This document shows, piece after piece, positions 11,101 through 26,100 of a stretch of 64,000 nt of DNA. Below the pieces are notes generated by a model that was not told where the DNA came from, searched no databases, and saw only the letters and a program-made list of their open reading frames with translations. This DNA is from Paroedura picta (lineage: Eukaryota; Chordata; Lepidosauria; Squamata; Gekkonidae). The stretch is taken from the NCBI RefSeq assembly GCF_049243985.1, contig NC_135369.1, forward strand, positions 22,676,765-22,740,764. The letters are read 5' to 3'. The position numbers and the translations under genes are program-made. Positions within the stretch are counted from its first letter, which is position 1. Every line of letters begins with the position of its first letter.

Positions 11101-14100
11101 GAAGCCAGCTTTTTCTCGCAGAATGAGAAGCAGCCTTACAAATGCCATGTGCAAAAAGCACTAGCCTATTTTTCTAGATCTCAAATCCCCCACCCAAACC
11201 ACTCACATAGTGGATCTACATATTACCTGCAAGAAAAGCCCTTGGTATTCATGGCACTGGCTGGAATAGTCTGAGGTTTGCAAGGCAAGTTAACTTGGGC
11301 CTGTAAAATGGTTTAATCCCGAAAGATGTAATTTGGCTTCTTTGCTGATAACTTGATATAAATACTGGCAGTCTATTATTGTATTGATTTGAATTCGCTC
11401 TTGAAAATTGCAAGGTGGGATATATAAAATAAATGCATGCCTGAATTAATCATATTTGGCTGTCAAGAGCCTGGTGGGAGAATCAAAGTTTCCCATGCAG
11501 ATTCCATCAGTGGGGATTATGCCGGTGAATTCTGAAACAAATGTTGCCTTAGCTCTTCCTAAAACTTCTGAGCTATTGGAAGCAGTTCCTCCTTGGATGA
11601 TTAGGCAAGGGGTTTATTTACCAGCCTACATGGAGATCTTCTGGTCTCTTGGCCCATTACTATTCCCTTCCCATCCTTTTAGAAATCTTAGTTTGTTACA
11701 ACTAGGTTTTGTAGCAAAGGTGGGTAACTTGAGACCATGGATGCATCCCTGTTGTGGCAGGTTGTTAATGGCTTGCACTGGTCCTGTGGGCCAAATTTAT
11801 AGTATAATGCTCCCTCCTTTTCTTCCCTTCCCCAGGTTACGCGAATTATGTGTGAAACTGATGTTCTTGCACCCAGTGGATTATGGGAGGAAAGCAGAGG
11901 AATTGCTCTGGAGGAAAGTTTACTACGAGGTCATCCAGCTTATTAAAACAAATAAGAAGGCAGGTTATCAGTACCTTTGTTCTAAGGTGGGATTGATTGG
12001 TATAGTTATCAGCAAGGGCAGAATAGGCAGTGGGTTGTTAAGCTGCGTCTCTGGACTTGATTGCAGAACACATACAGTAGCTGCTGGTGTGACCCTAATC
12101 ACAGGAATTTTTTTGCTCCTTTTATGAGTAAGGGGGGGGAAGGCTGCAGGCATGGAAATGAAGGAGTAGGCGAATACAGAAATATTTTTGCTTGCAGGGC
12201 TCCCTCTGCCCCTCCTAGTAGCTCTTCTGGTTCTCCTTGCTGCTATTGCTGCAACTGCCCTTTATTGATTCTTCCACTTCAGCATTTATTACGTCTGGTG
12301 ACGGTATCACCCACCTACCCTCTGTTGCCTCAAGCAATCCCAAGAAAGGTTAAAACATCATTCCTTTCCACTTTGGTTTACTTCTGATGGTGATCCTCAG
12401 TTTATACCTGAGCTGTTTCAGTTCAGACTGAAGGCAAAGTCTTGAACAATCCAGTGCCTCTCTACAAAAAGCATTTTTTGTGTACAGAAATATAGCATAG
12501 CAAGGTGATGTTTTGTCTCTGTTGTCTTTTCCCTGGTGTGCTAATTATGGGGGAAGCATTCAGACATGCAAGTTGCCATTGCAGTCTAAAGCGGTCATGG
12601 GTCCGTAATTTTTTTGGCCTAGCTTACCTCTTGTGGCGCAGAGTGGTAAGGCAGCAGACATGCAGTCTGAAAGCTCTGCCCATGAGGCTGGGAGTTCAAT
12701 CCCAGCAGCTGGCTCAAGGTTGACTCAGCCTTCCGTCCTTCCAAGGTCGGTAAAATGAGTACCCAGCTTGCTGCGGGGGGGGGGGGTAAACGGTAATGAC
12801 TGGGGAAGGCACTGGCAAACCACCCAATATTGAGTCTGCCATAAAAAACGCTAGAGGGCGTCACCCCAAGGGTCAGACATGACTTGGTGCTTGCACAGGG
12901 GATACCTTTACCTTTTACCTGCTGAACTCTGGCTTGTGGAGAGAGCATGGGGAAAGGATGTGTGCTTGTCTTTGCACTGGGCATTTGCAGCAGGTGCTAG
13001 AAGTGCTTTTTCATGCTGACTTTTGAAAGTGCCTGTGGGAACTGCCCATCCTCTCCTTTTCTGAAGTTCTCCAGGAAGAAAAGGAAGTGACAGTTGCTTT
13101 CCTCTTCCTCTATAGGCTTTCCCTATAGGTGGAAGCAGGACTGCTGGTGGAAAAATACTGCTGGTGTGTTCTGCAAGTGTTTCATTGGGCAAGAAATGTC
13201 GTAGTACTACTAGACTTTGGAGAGAAACCCCAAATCCTTTGTAGAAATTCTGGCACTACTTCTAAAAGCCAAGCTTAAAAGAGAGAAACTACTTCTGTTC
13301 AGAAGAGTGATTGACTTGTGGAGGATGCAAAAAAAATGATATACATCTTTTTGAAACAAAGAAATAATTTTTCTCCTGCAACCATAGCTTTTGCTGGAAC
13401 CACAAGAATTGCTAGTTGAGTTGATTTAGGAGCCCTGGCAGTGGTACAGTCCAATATGGATTTACTTCTGAGGTGTTCTTATGTGGGACCCACAGACATA
13501 GGTGTGTAGTCAGTGGCAAACTATCATCTGGCAGGCATGTGACAATTGTAAGAAGGCAGCATAGAGGGACCAAAATATGTCTATTATCGCTGATCTAATC
13601 TGGGACTATGCCTTGTCCTGCACAAGTATTGTGATTTGACTTTCTCTTTCTCCATCCCCCGCAGCACATTCACAGTCGCAGTACCCTGGAGTGTGCCTAC
13701 CGTACTCACCTTATTGCTGGCATCGGGTTTTACCAGCATCTTCTCCTCTACATTCAGTCTCACTATCAGCTCGAGCTCCAGTGCTGCATTGACTGGACAC
13801 ATGTAACGGATCCCCTGATAGGTTGGTATGCGTGGATTGGTTCGTATCCTACAGAGTAAACTCATAAGGATGTGAGTTTTCTTTTTGCCACTTCCTTTCC
13901 CCACTAGCCCCCCCCCCAAGACCTGGGTTAAGCCCTAAAATACTGATGCTGGCAGTTGTGGAATTTGAGGAGAAGCCTTGAGGACTGGGAGCTGGGATGA
14001 CTCTTCTCAGATACCCATGGGATTTTTGCTGTCATGAGCAGAAGGGAAAGGTGATGGGGAGGAGAGCTGGTTTTCTTGGACTGGCCCGTCTTTTGTTCAT

Positions 14101-17100
14101 GCAGGTCCCTCAGCTTCCAGCATCAGTGTCATGAAGATCTTAAGAAACTGCTAGGTAAGGATGGGAAAGAACTGCACCCTGATGCTTTTGCAGCCCAGGA
14201 TATGCAGGCCTTTTTATTATATGTGTCACTTGACTCCTTCAAGCCAACTGCTTTTGGGACTGGCCTTGCTCTGGATTTTGTGTGCCATTCTTCTGGGAGT
14301 GTTTATGGTTGCTCCCCCCCCCCTCAAAGATCTGTTCCCGGTAAAGCCCCAAAGAGCCTGAATACCACTTTCTGCAAGCAAAAAAATCTTCTGGTATGAG
14401 GGCAACATCTTTCTTTGGGATGTTACTCAGGGACCCTCTGCTGGGCTTCTGTTCCTCAGAATGAACATATGCCTGATGTTTACAGTTCTCTGGCCCTGCT
14501 GCTAGTTTGTGCACCTCATGATTTTCCTGAATAAGAAAATCTCATATGTTTGATTAAACCAAATGCTATTGCTATGGTTGTATGAGACTGGAAGTTGGTT
14601 AGTGGTTTTTGGAGTAAGAAGTATACAACAGGAGGCCTGCTTGCAGATATTTTCAGTGTTGTGTTAAATGTGACATGTTGGCAATCAGCGGAAACTTAGT
14701 GCTGGAGATGAGAAATAATTTGAAAACTATTTGAACATTGATGTAGATTTCTTCATGTTGCCTTAAATTTGGGTTATTTAAGTTCAAGCTCAAAAGTTCT
14801 TACTTGGCTTCACATTGAATAGGATTTTTTTTTTAATGCTGTGGTCATCAGTTGTGTTAATTCTGCATAGCCTTAGTTTAGATTGTACTGAGCTGGATCC
14901 AAGGAACTAAACAGATCCCTCCCTTTTGCATCTCCCTCTCTCTCTTGCTCCCCACTCCCCAAAGTCTAGCTGAGGTCCCTGGATTCTTCAGGAGTGATAA
15001 AGGGGACTGTCCACAGATGGAAAATTATGACAATTTGTGTGGGTTGTAGTGCATTCTTGCAGAAGGCCACCTTTGAATCCTACCCATTAGAAGATTAGGA
15101 TTATTTGTAGTTACAAATGTCTAATAAATGGGAATAATTATGCCTTCCCAGGTGGGGTTGGAAAGAAATTGTAATAGATTTGATGGTGTTCTGAGCCCCT
15201 CGCATTGGACACACTCAGTTCTTGAACAGTGAAAGTCTATCATTGCCTTGTGTCTTGTCTCCCTGAATGATGCGCTAAAAATCTGGTGTCCTTGGCAACG
15301 GTTGCCGTGAGGATCTCGTTGACATCACTGCAGAACTGCCAGAGTCCTTTGAATGACTTCCAGACCCTGGAGTTCTTGGACACATTAAATGCATTTTGCA
15401 TCCCTTAAGCCAGGGGTAGTCAAACTGCGGCCCTCCAGATGTCCATGGACTACAATTCCCATGAACCCCTGCCAGCGTTCGCTGGCAGGGGCTCATGGTG
15501 ATTGTAGTCCATGGGCAGCTGGAGGGCCACAGTTTGACTACCCCTGCTTTAAGCTGTTGAACAATCCTTGTGAATTTTAAATTATTTCAGAAGTATCATT
15601 GATACCCAGAAGCAGGTGGGAGAGGTGTCCCCACTATTGATAAGGTTTCAGAGATGGCTTTGTTATGCAACGCTTCCAACGGTCTCCAAGTGTAAAGCGT
15701 TTTTAAAAGGAGGTGGTGTGCAGGTGTAAAATGTGTAGTTCTATACTCTTGGCTGCTGCAGCCATTTTATACATTTCATGTCTTGCCCATCTTCTTGTAA
15801 TGATTTGGAACTGGCCTGTACTGCCTGTGTGTTTCTGTACTGGTGAAGGAAGGGCAATGCAGCTTCAGCAGAGCTAAGGGACTCTTTCGGCTTGGGAAGT
15901 AAACTCTCAGCTGGAAAAAATCAAATATAGCTGCAGTTTCTATTTCTAGTGATCACGATCGTATACAAGGGGCTGTTAGGTCCTGCTGCAGCAGTGAAGC
16001 CGCCAGACGGATGGTCCGCTAAACCTGGTACCTCCTGTGGCAGCAGCTGCCCATAGTCCTTGACTAGCCTCCTGGGGTGGTCTTCACCATCCCGCAATGG
16101 TTACTCTATTTCCCTTGAACAAAATTTTTCCCGGATATGGACTTCCAACCTTTCACTCTTGAAGGGAGACTCATGTTTGAGACTGGCAGCACATTGAATT
16201 ATTCACAAGGCTGCTGGGTCGGACCAGAGGTGTATCTCGCCCAGCATCCAGTTTCCAGCAGCACCGGGCCTCATGCTTCACAGGCACTTATGAGCAGGGC
16301 ACAAAGGCTACAGCCTTTCCTTATTGTTTGTCCCCTGCAATTCTGCCTGAGAACACAAAACGGTTCCTTTGAATAACCATTGGTGATTTAAGCTAATTTC
16401 TTTTTGTCATCATGAATTCCACAAGCTTAGTGTTATATCATCAGGTGAAGAAGCGTTTCCTTTTTGTCTTTCCTAAATCTACTGCCAGTCATTGTCATCG
16501 AGCATTCCATAGTGTGAAGCCTCCCTTCCTCCTAGTATGGGAATTTAGGGGAGCCATCATCACTGGGAGGTTAGTTTTGGAAAAATAAGAGCATTCTATC
16601 CTCATAAGGGCTACCAAGGCGGCTAACAAAAAAATCCATAATAAACCGCATCTTAAAAGCCCATGAAACAAAAAATGGATCATTAAAACAATTAAAATTA
16701 GATGTAAAATACACGCACAAACCCCATTAAAACAGATTAGGTAAAAATAAAAGTATCCCCTGTGCAAGCACCGGGTCATGTCTGACCCTTGGGGTGACGC
16801 CCTCTAGCATTTTCATGGCAGACTCAATACGGGGTGGTTTGCCATTCCCTTCCCCAGTCATTACCGTTTTTCCCCCCAGCAAGCTGGGTACTCATTTTAC
16901 CTACCTCGGAAGGATGGCAGGCTGAGTCAACCTTGAGCCGGCTGCTGGGATCAAACTCCCAGCCTCATGGTCAGAGCTTTAGACAGCATGTTGCTACCTT
17001 ACCACTGTGCCACAAGAGGCTCTTAAAGCAGATTATCATGCCATAAATTATCAGAATAAACTTGCAGGGTTTTGTGTACAATAAAATTTCAGGCACCAAA

Positions 17101-20100
17101 AGATCTGAGAAGAGCCTGAGAATTATGCAGTGGAAATAAGTACATGGCTGATTTCTGCATTGTTTATTCTAATAGCCATGGGAATAGGGCTATGCAGAGC
17201 ATGGCACCAAAACTCCTCTTCTTGTCCGCAGTAGGATCTCACCTTCTGTAGGATTACTGTCCACAGGTGATTTCAAGCTTGATTTTTCCTTTGTTAAGAG
17301 CAAGACGTGGTTGTTGCTATAGCTGATTCTACCACTGTGTGGTCTTGCTTGGGGGATCATGGAATTGCTTGGTGCTTGGCTATGTGAGCAAGGGTTATTG
17401 AGGGTGGTTGTGTGGGCATGCTTGGGTCTTGCACATGGCTGCTGAAGCCAGCTTGGTGTCCTGGTCTATGGCTGATCCAGGTGGTTTAATTCATACATTA
17501 ACTCTTTTCCTAGGCTGCAAGAAACCTGTGTCTGCATCGGAGAAGGAGATGGAGTGGGCTCAGATGGCCTGCCACCGCTGTCTGGTTTATCTTGGAGACT
17601 TAGGTGAGAGCTAGTATGAGGTAAAAGTGGATACCCTTCTGGTGCTTGCAGTCTGTGACTGACTTGCAGGGAAGAAGAAGAAGAGTTGGTTCTTATATGC
17701 AGCTTTTCTCTACCCGAAGGAGTCTCAAAGTGGCTTATAGTCGCCTTCCCTTTCCTATCCCTACAACAGACACCCTGTGAGGTGGGTGAGGCTGAGAGAG
17801 CCCTGATATCACTGCTCAGTCAGAACACCTGTACCGTGGCAAGCCCAAGGTCACCCAGCTGGCTGCATGTGGGGGAGTGCAGAATCGAACCTGGCATGCC
17901 AGATTATAAATCCGCACTCCTAACTACTACACCAAACTGGTTCTCTTGGCTGCTGGAAGAGGAGAAGCTGAGACTCTGGGTTATTAATCCGTAAATGACT
18001 TGGGCTAATCCACCACCTTGTGAAAACTCTCCGAAGCCTGAATCTCTTTGGGTTTTGGCAGCAAGGGTTGACCATGTAGAGTGAGTGGGTTCTCATGCTA
18101 TGTTCAGGTATTATTTGAGATTTTATTTAGTTTTAATGAAATGAAGCAGCATTTGTTTCTCTAAGGTTACTCACTGCATAGAGAAGCAAATTTGCTGAGC
18201 TCTTTGGGTAAAAGTTCATGATTTCACTTGTCCTGACCTTGCAATTCTAGGCCTCTGCTTTATTGCGAATCATAATAATCTTATTTGGATATTCCTTTTC
18301 AGGTCGGTATCAAAATGAACTGGCAGGTGTGGACACAGAATTGCTGGCTGAGAGGTTTTACTATCAAGCCCTTTCTGTTGCCCCCCAGATTGGTAAGTGC
18401 GGAGGCTGAGTTCCTTTCTAAAAGATGATTTATTGTAATGCTAGGAGGGGGGTGAAAGGGAGGCTGATGTATAGCATCTCTATAAGTGCAAAGTGTCTGA
18501 GTGTGAGAAGTGGGATGTAAACAGAAAGAGGGTTTTCAGGAGGCTGCTTGCTTGTAAGGCACATGGGTAACAAAGCTGCAAGGGAGTTACGAAGTTAGTC
18601 TAGCGTTAGGTATTGTTGATGGGTTGTGCCTTTAGGGGAAAGGGAACTGTTTTACAAGGTTGAGCTGAAATCTCTGAGCATTTCTGAGCAATCAATTGCA
18701 GCTGTTCGTCTTTCCCCCTCTCTTCTCTCTCTCTGAATGTTTTCAGTCCTGCTTTATTGCCCATGAACCACTCAATCAAATTTGTTTACAAAAAAAAAAT
18801 CTGCTGAATTAATTCACGAGCAGCAGTCACAGCATGGTTTCCACAGGGTGCCAGGATCAACAGGGCAGAATTTCCTGCCTCACCCTTCCTGTACCGCCAC
18901 CCTTTGTGATTGTCTACCACGTTGCCTATCTGGCAGTGGCTCCTACTGAGGACAAGTTGTTTCTTTTTCTGACATGCGGGGTAGTGAACTAGTGGCCTGG
19001 GAGGCTCAGTCCAACCAAATCAAGGTTCCAGCCTAGCCCCTTATCCCAAGGACCCCATTCAGCATTTTGTGCACCTCACTTGCTTTCCCTTCTAAGGAGG
19101 CTGTAGACAGAGGGCCTCTTCAAGCCCTCCCTCTCCAGGCTGAACAGCCCCAGAACTTTCGACTCTTGGAGCATTGGAGTTGCTAAACGCCTCTTCAGGA
19201 TCCCAAAGCAAGGCAAAGGGCCAGCAGCTGGGGAGCATAATAAGGAGAGGGATCTGACCGCTGCTTTGTGTTCATTCTGCTTCGGAACAAGTCAGAAGAG
19301 TGTAGAGCCTACCTTCATGGCCGATAAACCCATGCAGAATAATGACCCCTAATAGACATGAGCTGCTGGGGTCCCATGTGAGCAAACGCAAGATTTCTGA
19401 AGCTGGCTACGTGTGGTGCCGGTCAGTAACCTGTGGGGAGCCACTGTGTGTGAATAGATTGTAGTTATATTTATTAAATAGTCGGCTCCACGTTCTTTAT
19501 CAGCCATGTTTCTGCACATCCTAGACTTGTTCAGACCTCTTGTTCCTAATAGTTCAACAGCAAGCTCTCTGATCCTCTCCTGCCACTTGCGGGTCCTTGA
19601 AAGTTTTGCCTTCCAATTGCACCCCGGTGAGGCAGTATATCTTTCCTGCCTTGAACGGGTCCTATCTCCCCCCTCCTCCTTTTTTTTTTTTTTACTGGGC
19701 ACTGGCTCCCTCACAGTCTTCCTAGACTGTTGCATCAATATGAGGATGGCTCCTTCCACTATGAACTTCTTCCTGAGTTTTATGGGTAGGCTGCATTAAC
19801 TAAATGTCCTGTTTTGTTTCTATGCATGATCAAATTCATTATCGCTCTTACCTTGCCTTGTTGCATCAGGTATGCCCTTTAATCAGCTGGGGACACTGGC
19901 TGGGAGTAAATTCTACAACGTGGAAGCCACCTACTGCTACCTGCGCTGGTAAGTCATTTCATGCAGAGAGCACATTCACGTTTTCCTGTTGTCCATGGGC
20001 CTTAAAACTGTTTTCTGTGTGTAATACAGTGCAATACCACCGTTGGGGGCAACGGGGACTGGAATGCTGCTCAGGCAGCTGCCTAACCTGTCTGGCCTGC

Positions 20101-23100
20101 ATGATGGTCCCTCGGCCACAAGTAAAAAGGCAGTTTGCAAAATCTTTCTGCAAGTTAGTGAAAAGCAGAGACATGTGTATATATATATTCTGCAAGTGTG
20201 CCGCTCCTCTCAGAGTGCCAAATTTGATACCCAGAAAGCCTTGTTTCTGCTCACTGTGGCTACACAATACCTATAAAATACCTACAGTATTTTAACTATG
20301 CTTTCTGAGCAAGCATTATCAACGGTAGTCACCACCAGCCTCACTCTCTTTCCTGTAGTGGCTTCTCAAGATCCTTGCCCTTCCCCTTGAGTGTTCTGGC
20401 AGAAGGAAGACATGGGATGTTCCCTCACTAGAAACGGGGGTATAGAGGTGGTGAATGCTAGAATGGCTTCCTTTCTTCTGCTCTTTTTTCTTGTTTCCTC
20501 AGAGAGAGAGGCAGGCAGACAGACCTTTCCCTTGAATCCTTTTCAGTTCACTGAGAACTGGTGTGCGGTGGATGTCACTGTTTGTATCTGGGTTTGTGGA
20601 ACCCTGTAATTTAGAGCTTCCCTGCACAGTACATTTTGCACCCTCTTCCAATTCATATGCTCAGTTGGGTGCCTAAAATCTTCGTATTGAACAGACACCC
20701 TTATAAAAATGTTGCAAGTACCTTGCTGACCTTTCTGGATCAGAATCCTGTTTCCACAGCAGTGTCTAGTTGTCGAATGTTCAACATCCCTTTTTGCCCA
20801 TTGTTATCTGGTATTCAGAGGTTTAATTGAGACGGAGTTGTCCATATGCGTGAAAACGTGAAGCTGTAGAAACCAAAAGTGCTTGAAAAGATATTCATGC
20901 CTTGCAGAGTTCTCAGTTCTTCTTTAGGGATGTGTCATATGAAAGAACCAAGTACATACAGAACTATTTTGATTTGTGCTAATTCTATAGTTTGGAGTAC
21001 AACTCTTCTGGAAAAAAAAAGTAAATGGAGCAAGGCATCTGTGAGGAACTAACAGTTCTGTTTTGTGGAACCCTTTGCTTGTTCAGTATCCAGTCTGAAG
21101 TGTCCTTCGAAGGTGCTTACGGGAACCTCAAACGTCTCTATGACAAGGCTGCCAAAATGTATCACCAGCTGAAGAAATGCGAAACCAGGAAACTGTCACC
21201 GAGCAAAAAGAGGTAAGAGGCTTTTTATAGAATCAAACCTTGAATTTCCAAAAACCCAAGACCATTTCAGACTCTGATTGGCTCGTTCAAAGAGAAGCTT
21301 AGTAGAAAGGAGCTGAATAATTCCCCAAATACTAATTCACATGGCTTGTTGTTAGTCCCTGGTCTGGGTTGGGACCGCCAGATCATTTTATCTGACAATT
21401 TACCACACACAACTGTCCCTATAGCCTAGCTAAATTTCAGTTGAATTGTGCATAGACGTTTGGAGTTTCGCAGAGGTCTGATACCTTTTCTAATCAAAGA
21501 GCAAAACTACTTCCACCTTCAGAGCCACAAGGGTTGGCAAAGAGCCCGTATAAGGGAGCCTGTGCAAACATAGAATTTAACATTATTGATCGTTGACACT
21601 TCATTAATAGTTAACATTAACATTCTGTATTCCAAACACTGCTTGTTTGTCCTTACAGCCACAGTTTCCAGTCAGAGAGAGGAGTGGTAAGGCAGCTCAT
21701 TTCATTGCAGCTGATGATGTTTTGTGAGATTTCATGAGAAGGACAGGTGGCAAATGGTCAGCTAGCAGGTTAGGGGTGGTTTTGGAGTCGAATCACAGCA
21801 AACCCCAAACCCCGTGAGGTTTTCCAGGAAAGAGGTGGTTTGCCATTGCCTGACTCTGCATAATGACCCTGGATTTCCTTGGTGGTCTCCCATCCAAATG
21901 CAGACCAAGGCTAACCCTGCTTAGTTTCTGAGATCTAAGAAGATGGGACTAGCCTGGGCTATCCAGGTCAGGGCAATGAGGCCTTTGGTGTTGCCAAATA
22001 TGGCACTTTACCATCTCTACCCATGATGTCTCTTCCCTGGCTTCTGCCTTTAAAGCTCTTTTAAGTCCCTCTTCTCCTTTTCTATGCCTCTTCCATGTGA
22101 CCAGGCCACTAAACCCAGGACAGTGCCTTCTACGTATTTATGACGTGCTCTTCTCCCCCCACACATACATAGGTGCAAAGACATTAAGAGGCTACTGGTG
22201 AGCTTCATGTACCTGCATAGCCTCCTGCAGCCAAAGAGCAGGTAAGAGTTTGGAATCTTTCTTTGTGTATAAACTTGAGCGCACGAAGCTACCTTCTCCT
22301 GAATTGGTTGGTCCGTCAAGGTCAGGGATTAGCATAACAAGAAAATTGAAACCTGGTACTTTTCCATGTGAAAAAGTGCCTAAAAATCTGGGATGTCTTC
22401 CCATGGTACATTTGGGTTGGTTGTGCTTATTAGGTGTCCTAGGTCTGAAAGAGGCCTCTCATTGCTATGCTGATACACCCCCCCTGGCTTTTTGGGTCCT
22501 GCTTGCTGAATGTACTGTAAAGCAGGGGTAGTCAACCTGTGGTCCTCCAGATGTTCACGGACTACAATTCCCATGAACCCCTGCCAGCGTTTGCTGGCAG
22601 GGGTTCATGGGAATTGTAGTCCATGAACATCTGGAGGACCACAGGTTGACTACCCCTGCTGTAAAGTATGCTCTGCTCCCCATTTATATGTGATGAGTTA
22701 TTGAACTTCCCATGTGAGTGAATGGGTCTGAACTGCCTGCATCTTCCACTGAGAAGGAGCACACACTATCAATATGGACAGTTTAAAATGTTTCAAACAG
22801 CTTATTCCTGGGGTTATACGGCCACCAAGTGAAGCATACACACCTATGTGATTAGGAGGGGAAAGGGCTTCAGGAGTCATTCTTTGACTCTCGTAACAAC
22901 ACCTTGCAATGTTAAAAAAAATCCTTCTCGGTCTTTTCTTTCAACCCCACAACACTTAGTTCTGTGGACTCTGAGCTCACGTCTCTCTGCCAGTCAGTCC
23001 TGGAGGATTTCAACCTCTGTCTGTTCTACTTGCCCTCTTCACCCAACCTGAGCTCCACCAACGACGATGAAGAGGAATGCGAGAGCGGCTACTCCTTCCT

Positions 23101-26100
23101 GCCAGACCTCCTCATCTTCCGTATGGTCATTGTCTGCCTGATGAGCGTCCACAGCCTCAAGAGGGCAGGTAAGTGGCATGTCCCTGTAATGTGTGCTTCT
23201 AGGGGAAAGGCCAAGTCACCTCCAGAATCGTGCAGCTGCTGTCAGCGTGCTGCTTGCAGCCAGCCTGAGTGCTTGCCTACTTCAATTGCCAGTTTAGGGG
23301 CCAGTACGTTTGAAACTTCAGACAACAGAATTGAAAGTGTGGGATTGTCCTTGAGCCACTGCATTATCATAGAATCATAGAGTTGGAAGGGGCCATACAG
23401 GCCATCTAGTCCAATCCCCTGCGCAACAAAGGATCAGCCCAAATATTATGGGAGAGGTGTCAGAGATAGTTAGAAGTCCTCCTGGCAAGTCTATGGGCAT
23501 TCATAGGAAGCTGTCTTCTATGGAGACAGACAATCTGGCTCAGCTGTTGTCTCCTCTGGCCACTCTGTGAACCAGGATGCTTCGATGGACCATTGGTCTG
23601 ATCCTGCAAGGACAGTTCTTAGGACAGCAGCAAGTCTTCGAAGGTTTTGTCAGGAAGGTCTTTCCCAGCACCTGCTGCCAGGGATCTTTTAACAGTCGGT
23701 ACCAGGAATGAAACCTGGGAACGACTTTGGTATGTGAAGCAGGCTTTCTACCACAGCTGTTCTCAAGTGTAGCTTGCCTCCTCCCTAGAATAAAAGCTAT
23801 TTTAAAATCGCAGGGCTGTAAGTGTCCGGTGTTCACATTTCTGTGTACTGAAAGTCCAGGTAGTCATGCAGCTGGAAAACAGGGGTTCCTAAACGTACAC
23901 AAAGTTTTTAGAATCCTTGGATACTGTCTCCACTAACCTTTGAAGTTTTGATCGAGTGGCCAATCGTAAGGCATTGGGTCTAGCAGGGAATACAGAGGTG
24001 TGCCCTGTGGAGTTGGCGGCTACAGTACAGATCCCACCGTTGGCCTCCGTGGCTCCCTTCCTCCACTGCTGCCTGTCTCCTACACTGCCTTCTCTCTCTC
24101 TGCAGGCTCCAAGCAGTACAGCGCAGCCATTGCTTTCACACTGGCTCTCTTCTCCCACCTCATCAACCATGTCAACATTCGCTTGCAGGCAGAACTGGAA
24201 GAAGGCGAGAACCCAGTTCCAGCCTTCCAGAACGACGGCGCAGGTAAGGGCAGGGGTTCACCTGGGAAGAATCTTGACCTCTCCCTTCTGGTTCAGCAGG
24301 CAGTCCTTCACCGCCAGTTCTTGCTCACAGGATTTGCCAAGAGCATTTGTGACTGGAGGAAGGGAGCCATCTCTTCAGTTGCAGTCATGTGCGCCCTTCC
24401 CAAACACTGGAGCTTCTTGTGTCAAGAAATCAATTTCCCTTTTTTAAAAAAATATAAATTTCAGGGCCAGTCAAACTGCGGCCCTGCAGATGTCCATAGA
24501 CTACAATTCCCATGAGCCCCTGCCAGCGAATGCTGGCAGGGGCTCATGGGAATTGTAGTCCATGGACATCTGCAGGGCCGCAGTTTGACTACCCACAATT
24601 TTACGTAACAAAGTGCATGAAGCTGCTGATCTCAGGGACAGGATCGTTTCATGTACATCCGAGAGTTGGGGCATCTGTGCTACTGGCTTAGGCTGCCTTG
24701 TCACTCTCTCCTCTCGGGGAACTGTTGTTATCAGTGGAGGAGGGTATTTTTGAGTGAGTTTCTCTTCCAACTCCTAGAGGCCCCATCTTCCAAAAGAGTG
24801 CCAAAGGATCCCCAACACCAACCTGCAGTTTTCAGGATCCTTTGCAGGAAACGAGGGCAGTTACTGGTATGAAGCAGATGCAGCTTTGTAGTGTAGGGAT
24901 GTTCCATGAGTAACATATTCCTGGCCGGCCTCTCTGGCATTCCTTAATTCCCTCTTTCTTCGGACATCAGGGAATCCTTTGAGGGAGATGGGAAAGCCGT
25001 GTTCCCCCTCATCCTTTGGTTTACCTTGTGTCCTGTGTCCTGTTGGGGAAAAAAAGTTTAAAAGTGTCCCTCCTGGGGGTTTTAAGATTTATTTTCAAGT
25101 GGTGTTAACCTTCATAGTTACAGATAAAAAACTTTTGCAATGTGGAAAAATGCAGCAGGGTGACTGCATTCTATACAGCAGGGGTAGTCAACCTGTGGTC
25201 CTCCAGATGTCCATGAACTACAATTCCCACGAGCCCCTGCCAGCGTTTGCTTGCAAGGGCTCCTGGGAATTGTAGTCCATGGACATCTGGTGGACCACAG
25301 CTTGACTACCCCTGCTATACAGAAGGCCACCTGTGCTGCTGCTTGTTTTAAAACTTTCCACGTCTGTTGGTGGCCTTGGTTGATGGTTCAAACGTCTCGG
25401 GTTTTGTGTAACACTGAAGGTGGCGTTAAGCTCCTTTAAGCTGCCAAGCGCTATTGATCTAACAGAAGAGGATTATGACAGCCCAGCACAACACTGCTTA
25501 GAGTAGTCGTCAGCTACTTTTTAATTAACTTTTAGCCCATAGCTTCTTAACCTCTTTGGCAGCAGCCTGATCTTTCAAGGCTGGAGTACCTGGGTTTCAT
25601 GGAAACCTAAAACCTCTCCTACCAAGTCTTTAGATCAGATTGCAAGAGAGGAAAAGTTGCCAGCATCCTATCAGCTGAGAAAATTTGTTACATTTGTGTT
25701 TTTCCAGCAGCTTCTGCTGTGTGTATCAAAACAAACAAATATCCACTGTACCAAAGTAACCCAAATTACCTGCTAAATAAAGCTGGATTTTGTGACTGGT
25801 ATTGATTAAGCGAAGAGCCTCTTGTGGCACAGAGGGGTAAGGCAGGAGACATGCAGTCTGAAAGCTCTGCCCATGAGGCTGGGAGTTTGATCCCAGCAGC
25901 CAGCTCAAGGTTGACTCAGCCTTCCATCCTTTCGAGGTCAGTAAAATGAGTACCCAGCTTGCTGGGGGGTAAAATGGTAATGGCTGGGGAAGGCACTGGC
26001 AAGGCCACCCTGTATTGAGTCTGCTATGAAAACGCTAGAGGGTGTCACCCCAAGGGCCAGACATGACCCAGTGCTTGCATAGGATACAGGAGTGATACAT

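Noticed and set aside
11456-12127. 223-codon + strand open frame
   Set aside because: It is SMG5 exon 3 (11836-11959) read through into intron on both sides; only the exon part has family similarity.
12624-12720. tRNA gene suggested by A and B boxes
   Set aside because: The boxes belong to Sauria SINE heads, which continue into the SINE body; no tRNA cloverleaf.
18800-19800. Possible LTR-type element in SMG5 intron 6
   Set aside because: No terminal repeats, no recognisable gag/pol motif; left unassigned. No retroviral or other capsid-bearing element was recognised anywhere in the window.
21779-21990. 5S rRNA gene
   Set aside because: Only part of the 5S sequence, diverged and joined to a SINE body.
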